Below, piece by piece: positions 1 to 9,045 of a DNA stretch of 64,000 nt. The stretch covers positions 62,001 through 126,000 of the forward strand of contig PLCA01000003.1 in NCBI GenBank assembly GCA_003134685.1, written 5' to 3'. Source of the DNA: Gemmatimonadota bacterium. GTDB lineage: Bacteria; Gemmatimonadota; Gemmatimonadetes; Gemmatimonadales; Gemmatimonadaceae. The first letter of the stretch is position 1. Each line of letters starts with the position of its first letter. The position numbers and the translations under genes were made by a program. Below the pieces are notes generated by a model. That model saw only the letters and a program-made list of their open reading frames with translations. It did no database searches and was not told the DNA's origin.

Positions 1-1200
1 CTCATCGAGGGAGCCCAGCCGGCGGACGTTCCAGAGCTCGGCCAATTCTGGGGCGGAATCGTCGGATATTTCAGTTACGACATTGTGCGTCTCATCGAGA
101 ATCTCCCCAACCGACCCGAAAACGGTCTCGGAGCTCCCGATGCCGTCTTCGTATTCACTCGCTCGCTCGTGATACTCGACAACCTTTATGGGCGCGCTCG
201 CGTGGTGGTGTCGGTTCCCGTTAACAAAGGCGCGCGCGAAGACGAGCTGCGGTCGCTGTACGAGAGCGCCGCCGCCGAGCTGAACGAGGTTCTCGCGCGC
301 CTGCGGAAACCCGCGCGCCTGGAGGCGATGTCGCCGGACTCGAATGCCAATGCTGTCGAGGGCCACTCCAGCTACGACCGCGCCGACTTCATGAAGCACG
401 TCGAGCGCATCAAGGAGTACATCCGGGCCGGCGACTGCTTTCAGGCGCTGTTGTCACGCCGAATCGATGTCCCGCTCGACTTCGATCCCGCCGACCTGTA
501 TCGCGCGCTCCGGGCAATCAATCCGTCGCCCTACATGTACCATCTCGTGCTCGATGGAGTCGAGATCGTGGGCAGCTCTCCGGAGCTGCTGGTACGAGTA
601 TCGGACAATCACATCACTCTTCGTCCAATCGCGGGCACGCGGCCGCGCGGCAAGACACCGGAGGAGGACAAGCAGCTCTCAGCCGAGCTTCTCGCCGACG
701 AAAAAGAGCGGGCCGAGCACGTGATGCTTGTTGATCTCGGGCGAAACGACGTCGGCCGCGTGGCGAGGTACGGGACGGTGAAAGTCACCGAGCTGATGAA
801 GATCGAGAAGTACTCACACGTGCTGCACATCGTGAGTCAGGTGGAGGGCGAGCTGAAGGATGGACTCTCTGCCCTCGACGTGTTTCGCGCCACTTTCCCC
901 GCCGGTACGATGACGGGCGCGCCGAAGGTTCGGGCGATGCAAATCATCGACGAGCTGGAGCCGGTGTCGCGCGGACCGTACGCGGGGGCGATCGGCTACA
1001 TTGGCGCCGGCGGCAAGCGAATGGATCTGGCGATCACGATCCGTACGTGCGTCATCGCGAACGGCGCGGCATCGGTCCAGGCTGGCGCTGGCATCGTTGC
1101 CGATTCTGTTCCCGAGCGCGAATGGGACGAGACACGGAGCAAGGCCCAGGCACTCCTGAATGCCATTGCATCGGTGCGACGACAACAGAAGACGCAATGA
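1..1200 (+). CDS. trpE: Anthranilate synthase component I (5' end outside window)
   Basis: The frame is open from base 1, so the N-terminus lies outside the window. Anthranilate synthase component I converts chorismate to anthranilate with ammonia from TrpG, the first step of tryptophan synthesis. Visible chorismate-binding landmarks are GGIVGYFSYD at the left edge, PSPYMY, IAGTRPRG, the LGRNDVGRV stretch, FPAGTMTGAPKVRAM and GPYAGAIGYIG near the end. These match TrpE rather than isochorismate or aminodeoxychorismate synthases, though PabB cannot be excluded absolutely. No trpG or other trp gene follows. The next gene starts inside the stop codon (ATGA), so it is co-transcribed with LPS-type genes rather than trp genes. 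Confidence 0.93.
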   Translation, partial: LIEGAQPADVPELGQFWGGIVGYFSYDIVRLIENLPNRPENGLGAPDAVFVFTRSLVILDNLYGRARVVVSVPVNKGAREDELRSLYESAAAELNEVLARLRKPARLEAMSPDSNANAVEGHSSYDRADFMKHVERIKEYIRAGDCFQALLSRRIDVPLDFDPADLYRALRAINPSPYMYHLVLDGVEIVGSSPELLVRVSDNHITLRPIAGTRPRGKTPEEDKQLSAELLADEKERAEHVMLVDLGRNDVGRVARYGTVKVTELMKIEKYSHVLHIVSQVEGELKDGLSALDVFRATFPAGTMTGAPKVRAMQIIDELEPVSRGPYAGAIGYIGAGGKRMDLAITIRTCVIANGAASVQAGAGIVADSVPEREWDETRSKAQALLNAIASVRRQQKTQ

Positions 1201-1955
1201 TCGTCGGCCTGACTATCCCCTCGTACGAGCGCTTCCAGGTTGGCGGCGCGCGCGTCGTCGCGGCGCAAGCCTGCGCGCCGAGCATCCGCGGAGTGCTGGA
1301 GAAGGAAAGGCTTTACGAGTTCGCCTCGCGTCAGCCAGACACCATTCCACTCGTCGGACGCGCGCCCGTCTTCGCGGTGAATCTTCCTGGTGGCTGCGGC
1401 AGGGTGGTGGTGCGCCACAACATGCGCGGCGGCTGGATGGCCAAGTTCAACAACGACCTCTTCGTCCTGCCAACGCGGGGGTACCGAGAGCTGCTCGCGT
1501 CGCTGCGTCTGCGAGCGAGCGGGGTGAGCACGCCCGAGGTGCTCGCCTACGTGACGTATCCGAAGAATCTCCTGCTGCGCCGCTCCGATGTCGCGACGCG
1601 TGAGATCCCCAACGGCCACGATCTTTCCGTCGCTCTGGCCAAGATCACAGATCACGACCACAGGGTCATGGTACTGGATGCCATAGTAAAGCTGCTGCGA
1701 TCCCTGACCCATGCCGGGGCGCACCACCGGGATCTCAATCTGAAGAACGTGTTGCTCACCGCCGGCGAAGGTCCGGGACTCGACGCGCATGTGCTCGATG
1801 TCGATCGCGTTCGGTTCAGCTCACCGGGATCGCCGCTCGTGGCGAAAGCAAATCTCGACCGGCTCATTCGCTCGCTACGCAAATGGCGCGATCTTCACTC
1901 CCTTCCCTATTCGGCAGAAGACGAAGAGTACCTGCGTTTGAAGAGCGTGGAGTGA
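1197..1955 (+). CDS. Kdo/WaaP-family lipopolysaccharide kinase
   Basis: A 252-residue protein with the protein-kinase-like catalytic loop HRDLNLKNVLL and a following DVDRVRF in the place of the DFG-type metal-binding motif. This is the pattern of Kdo kinase and WaaP/InaA proteins, which phosphorylate Kdo or heptose in the LPS inner core at the cytoplasmic face of the membrane. The ATG at 1197 overlaps the trpE stop by 4 bp; a longer upstream reading would lie wholly within trpE. The following gene is a heptosyltransferase-type enzyme, which supports an LPS-core role. The exact sugar phosphorylated cannot be read from the sequence. Confidence 0.82.
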   Translation: MIVGLTIPSYERFQVGGARVVAAQACAPSIRGVLEKERLYEFASRQPDTIPLVGRAPVFAVNLPGGCGRVVVRHNMRGGWMAKFNNDLFVLPTRGYRELLASLRLRASGVSTPEVLAYVTYPKNLLLRRSDVATREIPNGHDLSVALAKITDHDHRVMVLDAIVKLLRSLTHAGAHHRDLNLKNVLLTAGEGPGLDAHVLDVDRVRFSSPGSPLVAKANLDRLIRSLRKWRDLHSLPYSAEDEEYLRLKSVE

Positions 1956-3004
1956 GCGCTGCAATCGTGCCCGGAGTACCGGACAAGGTCTGCATTGTGA
2001 TGATGAGCGCCGTCGGCGACGCGGTGCACGTCCTGCCGGTAATCAATGCGCTCAAACGGGCGAATCCAGCGACGCGCATCACGTGGGTTCTCCAGCCGGG
2101 TCCCGCGGCGCTCGTGCGGGGCCACCGTTCGGTCGATGAGATAGTCGTCTTCGAACGCGCCCGTGGCTTGATGGCGTTCGCGGATGTCTCACGGGAGCTG
2201 GCGAAGAGGCGCTTCGACCTGGTGATCAATCTCCAGGTTTATTTCAAGGCGGGGATCGTCACCGGCGCGACACACGCTCCCATCAAGCTCGGGTTCGACC
2301 GCTCGCGGGCGCGCGATCTGAACTGGCTCTTCACCAACAGGAAGATTCCGCCGCATTCCATACAGCACGTGCAGGATCAGTATTTCGAGTTTCTCACAGC
2401 GCTCGGGGTTTCACCCAAGCCGGTGGAATGGCATCTCGGGCCGTGGCCGGTCGAGCGGGGATGGCAACGCGAGTTCATTGCGTCGATCGATCGTCCGATC
2501 GCGTCGATCGTCGTCGCGACCAGCAAACCCGAGAAAGATTGGATGCCGGAGCGTTGGGCCGAGGTGAGCGACGCCCTCCACGAGAGGTTTGGAATGGGGG
2601 TGGTTCTCGTCGGTGGTCGTTCAGAGCGCGAACTGTCGGCGGAGCGAATCGTCATGGAGCGCGCGAAGCACAGGCCCCGCTCCGAGCTGGGGAGCGGCTT
2701 GAGGAATCTGGTCTCGATTCTCGACGCTTCGGCCCTGGTGCTCTCGCCCGACACAGGCCCGTTGCATATGAGCGTGGCGCTCAACCGTCCGGTAATCAGT
2801 CTCATGGGCTACACCAATCCAAAGCGCACCGGGCCCTACCGCCGATTCCAGGATCTCGTCATCGACGCGTACGGCGAACCCGGAGAGGATTACCCGATCT
2901 CCATGCAGAATCGCCCGGGACGAATGAAGCGAATCGAGACGCGTCACGTGCTGGAGAAGGTGCAGCTGTGGCGCGATCGCTACGCCGACCGAGCTGGAAG
3001 ATGA
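1952..3004 (+). CDS. Glycosyltransferase family 9 (heptosyltransferase-like)
   Basis: A 350-residue GT9 protein, the family that transfers ADP-heptose to the LPS inner core. It shows the N-terminal nucleotide-fold start VCIVMMSAVGDAVHVLPV and the C-terminal nucleotide-sugar motif SPDTGPLHMSVALNRPVI followed by MGYTNPKRTGPYRRF. I chose the GTG at 1952 because it overlaps the kinase TGA by 4 bp (GTGA); an in-frame ATG at 1883 lies well inside the kinase gene, and a GTG at 1967 is another option. The neighbouring LPS-type kinase supports core-oligosaccharide assembly. Donor and acceptor are inferred from the family only. Confidence 0.87.
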   Translation: MSAAIVPGVPDKVCIVMMSAVGDAVHVLPVINALKRANPATRITWVLQPGPAALVRGHRSVDEIVVFERARGLMAFADVSRELAKRRFDLVINLQVYFKAGIVTGATHAPIKLGFDRSRARDLNWLFTNRKIPPHSIQHVQDQYFEFLTALGVSPKPVEWHLGPWPVERGWQREFIASIDRPIASIVVATSKPEKDWMPERWAEVSDALHERFGMGVVLVGGRSERELSAERIVMERAKHRPRSELGSGLRNLVSILDASALVLSPDTGPLHMSVALNRPVISLMGYTNPKRTGPYRRFQDLVIDAYGEPGEDYPISMQNRPGRMKRIETRHVLEKVQLWRDRYADRAGR

Positions 3005-3483
3005 CGCCGCGAAAATCCAGTGGATCCACTCCGAACAGCTCGCTGCGCATCAAGGTGCCCGTCAAGGAGCAGGTATCGGCCGGCGGCGTGGTGTTTCGCG
3101 GCGACAAGGGCCGCGTGGAGGTGGTGATCGTCTCTGTTGGCGGACAGAACAGGTGGCAGCTGCCCAAAGGGCTGGTCGAGGCGGGAGAGAAACCCGAGAT
3201 AACGGCGGTGCGGGAAGCGCATGAGGAAGGAGGAGTGTCGAGCGATGTCGTGCAGCCCATCGAGACGATCGAATACTGGTACGCGGGGCTCGACAACGGG
3301 ATCAAGGTGCGCTTCCACAAGCGCGTTCACTTCTATCTTCTTCGCTATGTGTCTGGCGACACCGGAGACCACGACTGGGAAGTGAACGAGGCGCGCTGGG
3401 TGCCGATCGAGGACGCGACGAGCCAGCTTGCTTTTGACAACGAGAAGCGGGTGATGGAGAGGGCGCGCGAGCTAGTCGGCTGA
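3001..3483 (+). CDS. Nudix hydrolase
   Basis: A 160-residue protein with an intact Nudix box: G, five residues, E, seven residues, then REAHEEGG (positions about 57-79). Nudix enzymes cleave nucleoside diphosphates linked to another group, and the REx2EE glutamates bind the catalytic metal. WQLPKGLVEAGE just before the box resembles the diadenosine-polyphosphate/ADP-sugar type. The ATG overlaps the GT9 stop by 4 bp, so the gene closes the trpE-kinase-GT9 transcription unit. Its 3' end overlaps the convergent maf gene by 12 bp. The substrate cannot be deduced. Confidence 0.9.
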   Translation: MTPRKSSGSTPNSSLRIKVPVKEQVSAGGVVFRGDKGRVEVVIVSVGGQNRWQLPKGLVEAGEKPEITAVREAHEEGGVSSDVVQPIETIEYWYAGLDNGIKVRFHKRVHFYLLRYVSGDTGDHDWEVNEARWVPIEDATSQLAFDNEKRVMERARELVG

Positions 3484-4074
3484 CGTCCCCAGCTCGCCGA
3501 ACCTGTATTTGACCCCGACGTCTCGCATCAATCCCACCAGGCGCACCAGTGGCAGTCCCATGACGGCGAAGTAGTCCCCTTCGATGCGCTCGACGATCGT
3601 CGCACCAAATCCCTGGATTCCGTAAGCGCCCGCCTTGTCCATCGGCTCTCCAGTCGCAATGTACGACTCGATCTCGTCGTCGCGCAGCCGCCGGAACTTC
3701 ACGCGCACTTCTTCGACCGCCGAGCGGAGCTTCCTTCCTCGTGAGACCGCGACGGCGGTGACTACCGTGTGCTCGCGGCCACTCAGCATACCCAGCATCC
3801 GAGCTGCGTCGGCGGCGTTGGCCGGCTTGCCGAGTACTTTGCGATTGACGACGACGACAGTGTCGGCGCCGATGACGATGAGATCGGGATCACGCACGGC
3901 GATGGCGCTCGCCTTCTCGCGGGCAAGTCGCTCCGCGTGGCGGCGCGGAGCTTCGCGCGGACGCATCGTCTCGTCGATATTGGCCGGACGCACCTCGTGC
4001 TGGATGCCGATCAGGTTGAGCAGCTCCCGCCGTCTCGGGGAGGCTGACGCGAGAACGACACGACACTCACTCAC
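3472..4074 (-). CDS. maf: Maf-family nucleotide pyrophosphatase
   Basis: A 200-residue Maf/HAM1-like protein that hydrolyses non-canonical or methylated nucleoside triphosphates to monophosphates. The signature LASASPRRRELL lies at the N-terminus, followed by the VIGADTVVVVN segment with the catalytic aspartate and GKPANAADAARML. The C-terminal YGIQGFGATIVERIEGDYF and VMGLPL segments are also family-typical. GTG at 4074 forms a GTGA overlap with the dtd stop and gives the expected Maf N-terminus; an in-frame ATG at 4086 would add four residues. It is the last gene of the glmM-glmS-dtd-maf unit. Confidence 0.93.
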   Translation of the reverse strand: MSECRVVLASASPRRRELLNLIGIQHEVRPANIDETMRPREAPRRHAERLAREKASAIAVRDPDLIVIGADTVVVVNRKVLGKPANAADAARMLGMLSGREHTVVTAVAVSRGRKLRSAVEEVRVKFRRLRDDEIESYIATGEPMDKAGAYGIQGFGATIVERIEGDYFAVMGLPLVRLVGLMRDVGVKYRFGELGTSAD

Positions 4075-4508
4075 CGCTCGAGCCATAGCGTGACGGGTCC
4101 GTCGTTCACGAGCTCGACATCCATCATCTCGCCGAATTCGCCGCTCTCGACGTGGAGTCCGCGCTCGCGCAATGCCGCCAGGAAACGCTCGTACAAGGGG
4201 ATGGCTTCCCCGGGGCGCGCGGCGTCGATGAAACTCGGCCGCTTTCCCTTCTCCGCGTTCCCATAGAGAGTGAACTGCGACACCACCAGCATCGCACCGC
4301 CGACTTCCGAGAGCGCGAGATTCATTTTTCCATCGGCGTCGCTGAAGAGGCGGAGGCCGGAAGTCTTCTCGGCCATCCAGTCGACTTTCTCGGGCGTGTC
4401 GCCGTGCGTGAAGCCGACGAGAAGGAGAAATCCCTTCCCAATGCTTCCCGCCCTTCGCTCTCCAATGCGGACTTCCGCCCGCGAGACCCGCTGAAGCAGG
4501 ACTCTCAG
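4071..4508 (-). CDS. dtd: D-aminoacyl-tRNA deacylase, apparent CTG start
   Basis: DTD hydrolyses D-amino acids (and glycine from tRNA-Ala) from mischarged tRNA. The frame reads LRVLLQRVSRAEV, then GSIGKGFLLLVGFTHGDT, the catalytic SQFTLYG motif, KGKRPSF and the C-terminal NDGPVT motif. The first in-frame ATG (4376) would remove the first 44 residues, which are clearly conserved DTD sequence. No ATG, GTG or TTG exists between the in-frame region and the glmS stop. CTG at 4508 gives exactly 145 residues, the E. coli length, and has GGTGGAG about 5 nt upstream. The gene lies 2 bp after glmS and overlaps maf by 4 bp. Confidence 0.9.
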   Translation of the reverse strand: MRVLLQRVSRAEVRIGERRAGSIGKGFLLLVGFTHGDTPEKVDWMAEKTSGLRLFSDADGKMNLALSEVGGAMLVVSQFTLYGNAEKGKRPSFIDAARPGEAIPLYERFLAALRERGLHVESGEFGEMMDVELVNDGPVTLWLER

Positions 4509-4510
4509 TA

Positions 4511-6337
4511 CTACTCCACCGTGACGGACTTGGCGAGGTTGCGCGGCTGATCGACGTTCGCGCCCCGCTTGACGGCGATGTAGTACGCAAGGAGCTGCAG
4601 CGGTACCGACGCAAGCACGGGCGTGAGCATGTCCTTCGTCTCGGGAATCCGGAACTCGTAGTCCAGCTTTCCCGCCAGCATCTCTTCATCTCGAGTGGTG
4701 ATTGCGATCACGCGTCCACCCCTCGCTTTCACTTCCTGCACGTTCGAGACGACCTTTTCGAACACCGAGTCGTGCGGTGTGATGAACACGACGGGCATTT
4801 TCTCATCGATAAGCGCGATCGGGCCGTGCTTCATCTCCGCCGCAGGGTAGCCCTCCGCGTGGATGTAGCTGATCTCCTTCAGCTTGAGCGCTCCCTCGAG
4901 CGCGGTCGGGAAGCTGTACCCTCGGCCCAGGTAGAGGAAGTTCTGCGCATTCTTGAACTCCTCGGCGATCTTCTCGATCTCGGGGGCCCGGTCGAGAATG
5001 TTCTGAATCTTGGAGGGAAGGCTCAGCATCTCTTCGATGATCTCCTTCCCATCCACCATCGACAGGTTGCGCAGACGGGCGAGCTTGAGCGTAAAGAGCA
5101 GCAGTGCGATCACCTGACTCGTGAACGCCTTGGTGGAGGCGACGCCGATTTCCGGTCCGGCGTGCACGTAGATGCCGCCATCGCTCTCGCGCGCTATGGT
5201 CGAGCCGACCACGTTCACGATTCCGTACGTTCGCGCGCCGCGGGATTTTGCCTCGCGCATCGCGGCCAGCGTGTCCGCCGTCTCACCCGACTGAGAGATG
5301 ACGATGCACAGAGTCTTGTCCGTGACGATGGGGTTCCGGTAGCGAAACTCGGACGCGTACTCGACTTCAACGGGAATGCGCGCCAGGCTTTCCAGCATGT
5401 GCTCGCCGATCAGCGCCGAGTGCCAGCTCGTACCGCAGGCCGTGATGAGGATGTTGTCGAACTTGAGAAGCTCCTCGTCGGTCATGTTGAGGCCGCCGAG
5501 CTTGGACGTTCCCTGATCCGGCAGCAATCGTCCGCGCATGCAGTTCTCGACCGTCGCCGGCTGCTCGAAGATCTCCTTGAGCATGAAATGGGCGAACCCG
5601 CCGCGCTCGATCTGGTCGAGGTCCCAATCAATCTTGCTGACGCGGCGATCCAGCTGCTGCGCGCGCTGATTGAGAATCGTGTAGCCATCGCGCGTGAGGA
5701 CCGCGACATCGCCATCGTCGAGGTAGACGACTTCGCGCGTCTGCGCCAGAATAGCCGAGACGTCGCTGGCGACGTAATACTCGCCGTCGCCGAGTCCGAT
5801 GAGGAGCGGGCTGCCCTTCCTCGCCGCGACAATCTTGTTCTTATCCTGGCTCGAGACGACCGCAATTCCGTACGTGCCTTCGATCTGCCAGAGGGCTTCG
5901 ATTACGGCATCCTCGAGATTTCCGTCGAACGCCTCCTCGATCAAATGGGCAATGACCTCGGTATCGGTGTCGGACACGAAAGTATGGCCGTGCGCGATGA
6001 GCTCCTTCTTGAGCGTCCCGGAATTCTCGATGATCCCGTTGTGTACGACGGCGATGTTCCCCTTGCAGTCGATGTGGGGATGAGCGTTGCACTCGTTGGG
6101 GACGCCGTGCGTCGCCCAACGGGTGTGTCCTATTCCCATGTCGCCGGCGACCGGGCTGGCGGCGAGAGCGCGCTCAAGCTCCGAGATTTTTCCAGCAGCT
6201 TTGCGGGTCTCGACCCCACCGCCATTCATGACGGCGACACCGGCGGAGTCGTAGCCGCGATACTCCATGCGCTTGAGCCCCTCGAGCAGGAGGGGTGTCG
6301 CGCCACGCATTCCGATGTAGCCGATTATTCCGCACAT
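4511..6337 (-). CDS. glmS: Glutamine-fructose-6-phosphate aminotransferase (isomerizing)
   Basis: A 608-residue GlmS that makes glucosamine-6-phosphate from fructose-6-phosphate and glutamine, the entry to peptidoglycan and LPS amino sugars. The N-terminus MCGIIGYIG exposes Cys2, the amidotransferase nucleophile. GHTRWATHG and HNGIIEN belong to the glutaminase domain. Two SIS domains follow (SQSGETADTLAAM and the TALEGALKLKEISYIHAEG region), and the protein ends in the family-typical PRNLAKSVTVE. It follows glmM by 24 bp and is followed 2 bp later by dtd. No glmS ribozyme is expected in this short upstream gap. Confidence 0.98.
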   Translation of the reverse strand: MCGIIGYIGMRGATPLLLEGLKRMEYRGYDSAGVAVMNGGGVETRKAAGKISELERALAASPVAGDMGIGHTRWATHGVPNECNAHPHIDCKGNIAVVHNGIIENSGTLKKELIAHGHTFVSDTDTEVIAHLIEEAFDGNLEDAVIEALWQIEGTYGIAVVSSQDKNKIVAARKGSPLLIGLGDGEYYVASDVSAILAQTREVVYLDDGDVAVLTRDGYTILNQRAQQLDRRVSKIDWDLDQIERGGFAHFMLKEIFEQPATVENCMRGRLLPDQGTSKLGGLNMTDEELLKFDNILITACGTSWHSALIGEHMLESLARIPVEVEYASEFRYRNPIVTDKTLCIVISQSGETADTLAAMREAKSRGARTYGIVNVVGSTIARESDGGIYVHAGPEIGVASTKAFTSQVIALLLFTLKLARLRNLSMVDGKEIIEEMLSLPSKIQNILDRAPEIEKIAEEFKNAQNFLYLGRGYSFPTALEGALKLKEISYIHAEGYPAAEMKHGPIALIDEKMPVVFITPHDSVFEKVVSNVQEVKARGGRVIAITTRDEEMLAGKLDYEFRIPETKDMLTPVLASVPLQLLAYYIAVKRGANVDQPRNLAKSVTVE

Positions 6338-6361
6338 AAAGATTTCTCGTTGACTGTATTC

Positions 6362-7735
6362 TTACCGGCCCAGCGCCTCGACTGGCTTTCTGCAATCGCG
6401 GACCAGCTCCTGCGCTGCTCCGGTTGTCGGGGCTTCTGCAATTACTCGCACGATTGGTTCCGTTCCCGAGGGGCGGATGTGCACCCAACGATCCGGCCAA
6501 GTCAGCCTCAGCCCGTCCTGGGTGTCGACCTCGGCGTCGGGGAAGGCCCGCTTGAGGGCTTCGTATACTGCGTCGAGAGGTGCGTTCGGTCGGTCCAGCT
6601 TGTCCTTAACGATAACGTATCTCGGGTACGCCGCGATGATTTTCGAGAGGGGCTTCCCCTCCTCCAGGAGAAGCTGGAGCATGAGAGCGGCCCCCACCGG
6701 CGCGTCCCTGCCCAAGTGGAGCTCTGAAAGAATTACACCGCCGTTTCCCTCGCCCCCAATGGGCGCCTTCTCGGAGCGCATTCTGGTGGCGACGTTGACC
6801 TCACCGACGGCGGCCCGGATCACGCGGGTTCCGGCCTCCCTGGCGATGTCGTCCAGGATGCGGCTGGTCGACAGATTCGTAACGATTACGCCCTTTCGGT
6901 GCCTCAGGACCACCTTGGCCGCTAGCGCGAGCGTGTAATCCTCTCCGATAGCGATTCCTTCCTCCGACACGAGCGCCAGACGGTCCACGTCGGGATCCAC
7001 CGCCATTCCGATTTCGCAGTGAGAATCCACGACCAGCTTCTCTAGCTCTCCCAGGTTTTCGGCGATGGGCTCGGGGGGATGCGGGAAGCGCCCGTCGGGC
7101 TCCATGTTGATCGTCGCCAGCTTGCAACCGAGCAGCTCGAGCAGCACCGGCATGAACACCCCGCCCGCGCCACGGACGCAGTCGAGGGCCACTCTGAATT
7201 CCTTCTTCCTGATCCCATCGACGTCGAGAAAGGGGAGGGCCAGAATTTTCTCGATGTGCTCCCGCGCCGCGTCCTTGTCCTGAGCGACGGTTCCGAGCTT
7301 GTCCCAGGTCGCTCGTGGGATGCTTCCATCCACGACCTGTCGCATCAGCGCCCCCTCTTCGGCGTCGAGAAACAGCCCGGACGGACCGATGAACTTGAGC
7401 GCGTTCCACTCGATCGGATTGTGGCTGGCGGTGATGGCGAGGCCGCCGGCGGCGTGGTGGTGCTCGACCGCCAGCTGCACGGTCGGGGTCGGAACCATGC
7501 CGATGTCGAGCACGTCGCAGCCAACCGACTGAAGAGCGGCATGGACGACCGGCTGGAACATCGGGCCTGACACCCTGCTGTCACGACCAACGACGATGAG
7601 CGCTTTCGGACCGGAGCGCGCCAGCGCCCAGGCGCCGAAGCCGGCCGCGAATTTAGCGATGATCTCGGGTGTCAACGCCTCTCCGACGCGACCGCGCACG
7701 CCGGAGACACCCACCATCAAGCCCTCATAAGCCAT
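6362..7735 (-). CDS. glmM: Phosphoglucosamine mutase
   Basis: A 457-residue alpha-D-phosphohexomutase. TASHNPIEWNALKF carries the phosphoserine loop, DPDVDRLALV the metal-binding loop, GEGNGGV the sugar-binding loop and RPSGTEPIVRV the phosphate-binding loop. Converting glucosamine-6-phosphate to glucosamine-1-phosphate is the most likely reaction because the next gene is glmS; phosphomannomutase/phosphoglucomutase activity cannot be excluded from sequence alone. The start SGVRGRVGE replaces the usual FGTDGIRG-type motif, which leans towards the broader archaeal-like GlmM/PMM group. It is the first gene of the minus-strand unit. Confidence 0.9.
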   Translation of the reverse strand: MAYEGLMVGVSGVRGRVGEALTPEIIAKFAAGFGAWALARSGPKALIVVGRDSRVSGPMFQPVVHAALQSVGCDVLDIGMVPTPTVQLAVEHHHAAGGLAITASHNPIEWNALKFIGPSGLFLDAEEGALMRQVVDGSIPRATWDKLGTVAQDKDAAREHIEKILALPFLDVDGIRKKEFRVALDCVRGAGGVFMPVLLELLGCKLATINMEPDGRFPHPPEPIAENLGELEKLVVDSHCEIGMAVDPDVDRLALVSEEGIAIGEDYTLALAAKVVLRHRKGVIVTNLSTSRILDDIAREAGTRVIRAAVGEVNVATRMRSEKAPIGGEGNGGVILSELHLGRDAPVGAALMLQLLLEEGKPLSKIIAAYPRYVIVKDKLDRPNAPLDAVYEALKRAFPDAEVDTQDGLRLTWPDRWVHIRPSGTEPIVRVIAEAPTTGAAQELVRDCRKPVEALGR

Positions 7736-7763
7736 TCGTGTTCTGTCCTCTCGTTTCCTGCTG

Positions 7764-7805
7764 GGCCGGCTGAGTAGCGGGTAATTTACTCGGCACGAGC
7801 CGGCC
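7764..7805. promoter_or_regulatory. Two-tier inverted repeat between glmM and metB-like genes
   Basis: The outer arms GGCCGGCT (7764-7771) and AGCCGGCC (7798-7805) are perfect complements. Directly inside lie GAGTA (7772-7776) and TACTC (7787-7791), also complementary, with a 10-nt loop and a 6-nt bulge on one side. The element sits in the 146-bp divergent gap, so it could be an operator or an RNA leader for either gene. It matches no riboswitch class that I can recognise. Confidence 0.4.
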
Positions 7806-7881
7806 GGACGACGAAAATGCGCGCTCGATTGGTTAACTTCTCAGGCATCATCCATACCTCTCCTTCCAGTGTGAAAGGCGC

Positions 7882-9045
7882 ATGACCCGCATCTTTGACG
7901 AAGATCTGAAAGTTTCATTCGGCACCCGCGCGATTCACGCCGGGCAGCGCCCCGATCTTCTCTCGGGCGCGATAATGACGCCGATCTACACGACGTCAAC
8001 CTACGTTCAGGAAGGCCTCGGCCAGAACAAGGGATATGAGTATGCGCGCGGCAAGAATCCAACGCGCGAGGCGCTGGAACGGAATGTCGCGGCGTTGGAG
8101 GGTGGCACCCACGGCTTTGCGTTCAGCAGCGGCATGGGCGCGACCGATTCCATCATGAAGCTGTTCAAGTCAGGGGACCATATCGTCGCCGGCGAGAGCA
8201 GCTACGGCGGGACCTTCAGGCTGTTCGACAAGATCCTAAGGAATTTCGGCTTGTGCTTCTCCTACGTCGACAGCCGCGATCCGCAAAATGTCGAGGACGC
8301 GTGCAACGAGCACACGGTCGCGATCATGATGGAGACACCGACCAATCCGATGATGCGAATCACAGATCTTGCTGCAGTGGGGGAGATTGCAAAGCGTAAG
8401 AATGCTCTTTTCATCGTCGACAACACCTTCGCTTCGCCCTATTTCCAGCGCCCGTTCGATCACGGCGCGGACATCGTCTATCACTCGAGCACGAAGTATC
8501 TGAATGGACACAGCGACATGGTCGGCGGAATCGCGGTGGTCCGTGACGACGATCTCGCCGTGCGGATGCAGTTCATTCTCAACACGGCTGGCGCGGTGCC
8601 CGGCCCATTCGATGCGTGGCTGGTGCTGCGCGGCACCAAGACGTTGCACCTGCGGATGCCTCGCCACGACGAGAACGGCCGCCGGATTGCGGCGTGGCTC
8701 GCGGAGAGGCTCGGCGCCGAGAATGTGATCTATCCCGGGCTGCCGTCGCATCCACAGCACGAGCTGGCGAAACGTCAGATGAAGGGATTCGGTGGAATGA
8801 TCTCGGTACTCACGGGGAGCAAGGAGAAGGCGGCGAAAATCCTCGGCAAGGTACGCGTTTTTTCTCTCGCCGAGTCACTCGGCGGCGTCGAGAGCCTGAT
8901 CAGCCACCCCGCTTCCATGACCCATGCGTCGGTTCCGCCCGAGCGGAGAGCGGCGCTGGGGCTGAGTGATGATCTGCTTCGCCTCTCGTGCGGTGTCGAA
9001 GACATCGCCGATCTTCTCTCCGACCTCGAGCAAGCGTTCGCATGA
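7882..9045 (+). CDS. metB: Cys/Met-metabolism PLP enzyme, cystathionine gamma-synthase-like
   Basis: A 387-residue fold-type I PLP enzyme that most likely condenses an activated homoserine with cysteine to cystathionine; a gamma-lyase or O-acetylhomoserine sulfhydrylase role is possible. Family landmarks are YEYARGKNPTREALE, the FSSGMGATDS cofactor-binding region, ETPTNPMMRI, DNTFASPYFQRP and the PLP lysine in HSSTKYLNGHSD. The C-terminal SLGGVESLISHP motif is also present. The ATG at 7882 is 18 nt after GTGTGAAAGG. It begins a plus-strand unit and its stop overlaps purD (ATGA). Confidence 0.88.
   Translation: MTRIFDEDLKVSFGTRAIHAGQRPDLLSGAIMTPIYTTSTYVQEGLGQNKGYEYARGKNPTREALERNVAALEGGTHGFAFSSGMGATDSIMKLFKSGDHIVAGESSYGGTFRLFDKILRNFGLCFSYVDSRDPQNVEDACNEHTVAIMMETPTNPMMRITDLAAVGEIAKRKNALFIVDNTFASPYFQRPFDHGADIVYHSSTKYLNGHSDMVGGIAVVRDDDLAVRMQFILNTAGAVPGPFDAWLVLRGTKTLHLRMPRHDENGRRIAAWLAERLGAENVIYPGLPSHPQHELAKRQMKGFGGMISVLTGSKEKAAKILGKVRVFSLAESLGGVESLISHPASMTHASVPPERRAALGLSDDLLRLSCGVEDIADLLSDLEQAFA

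Noticed and set aside
4772-6727. A 651-codon open frame on the + strand opposite glmS/glmM
   Set aside because: It spans two genuine, fully recognisable minus-strand genes and their gap.
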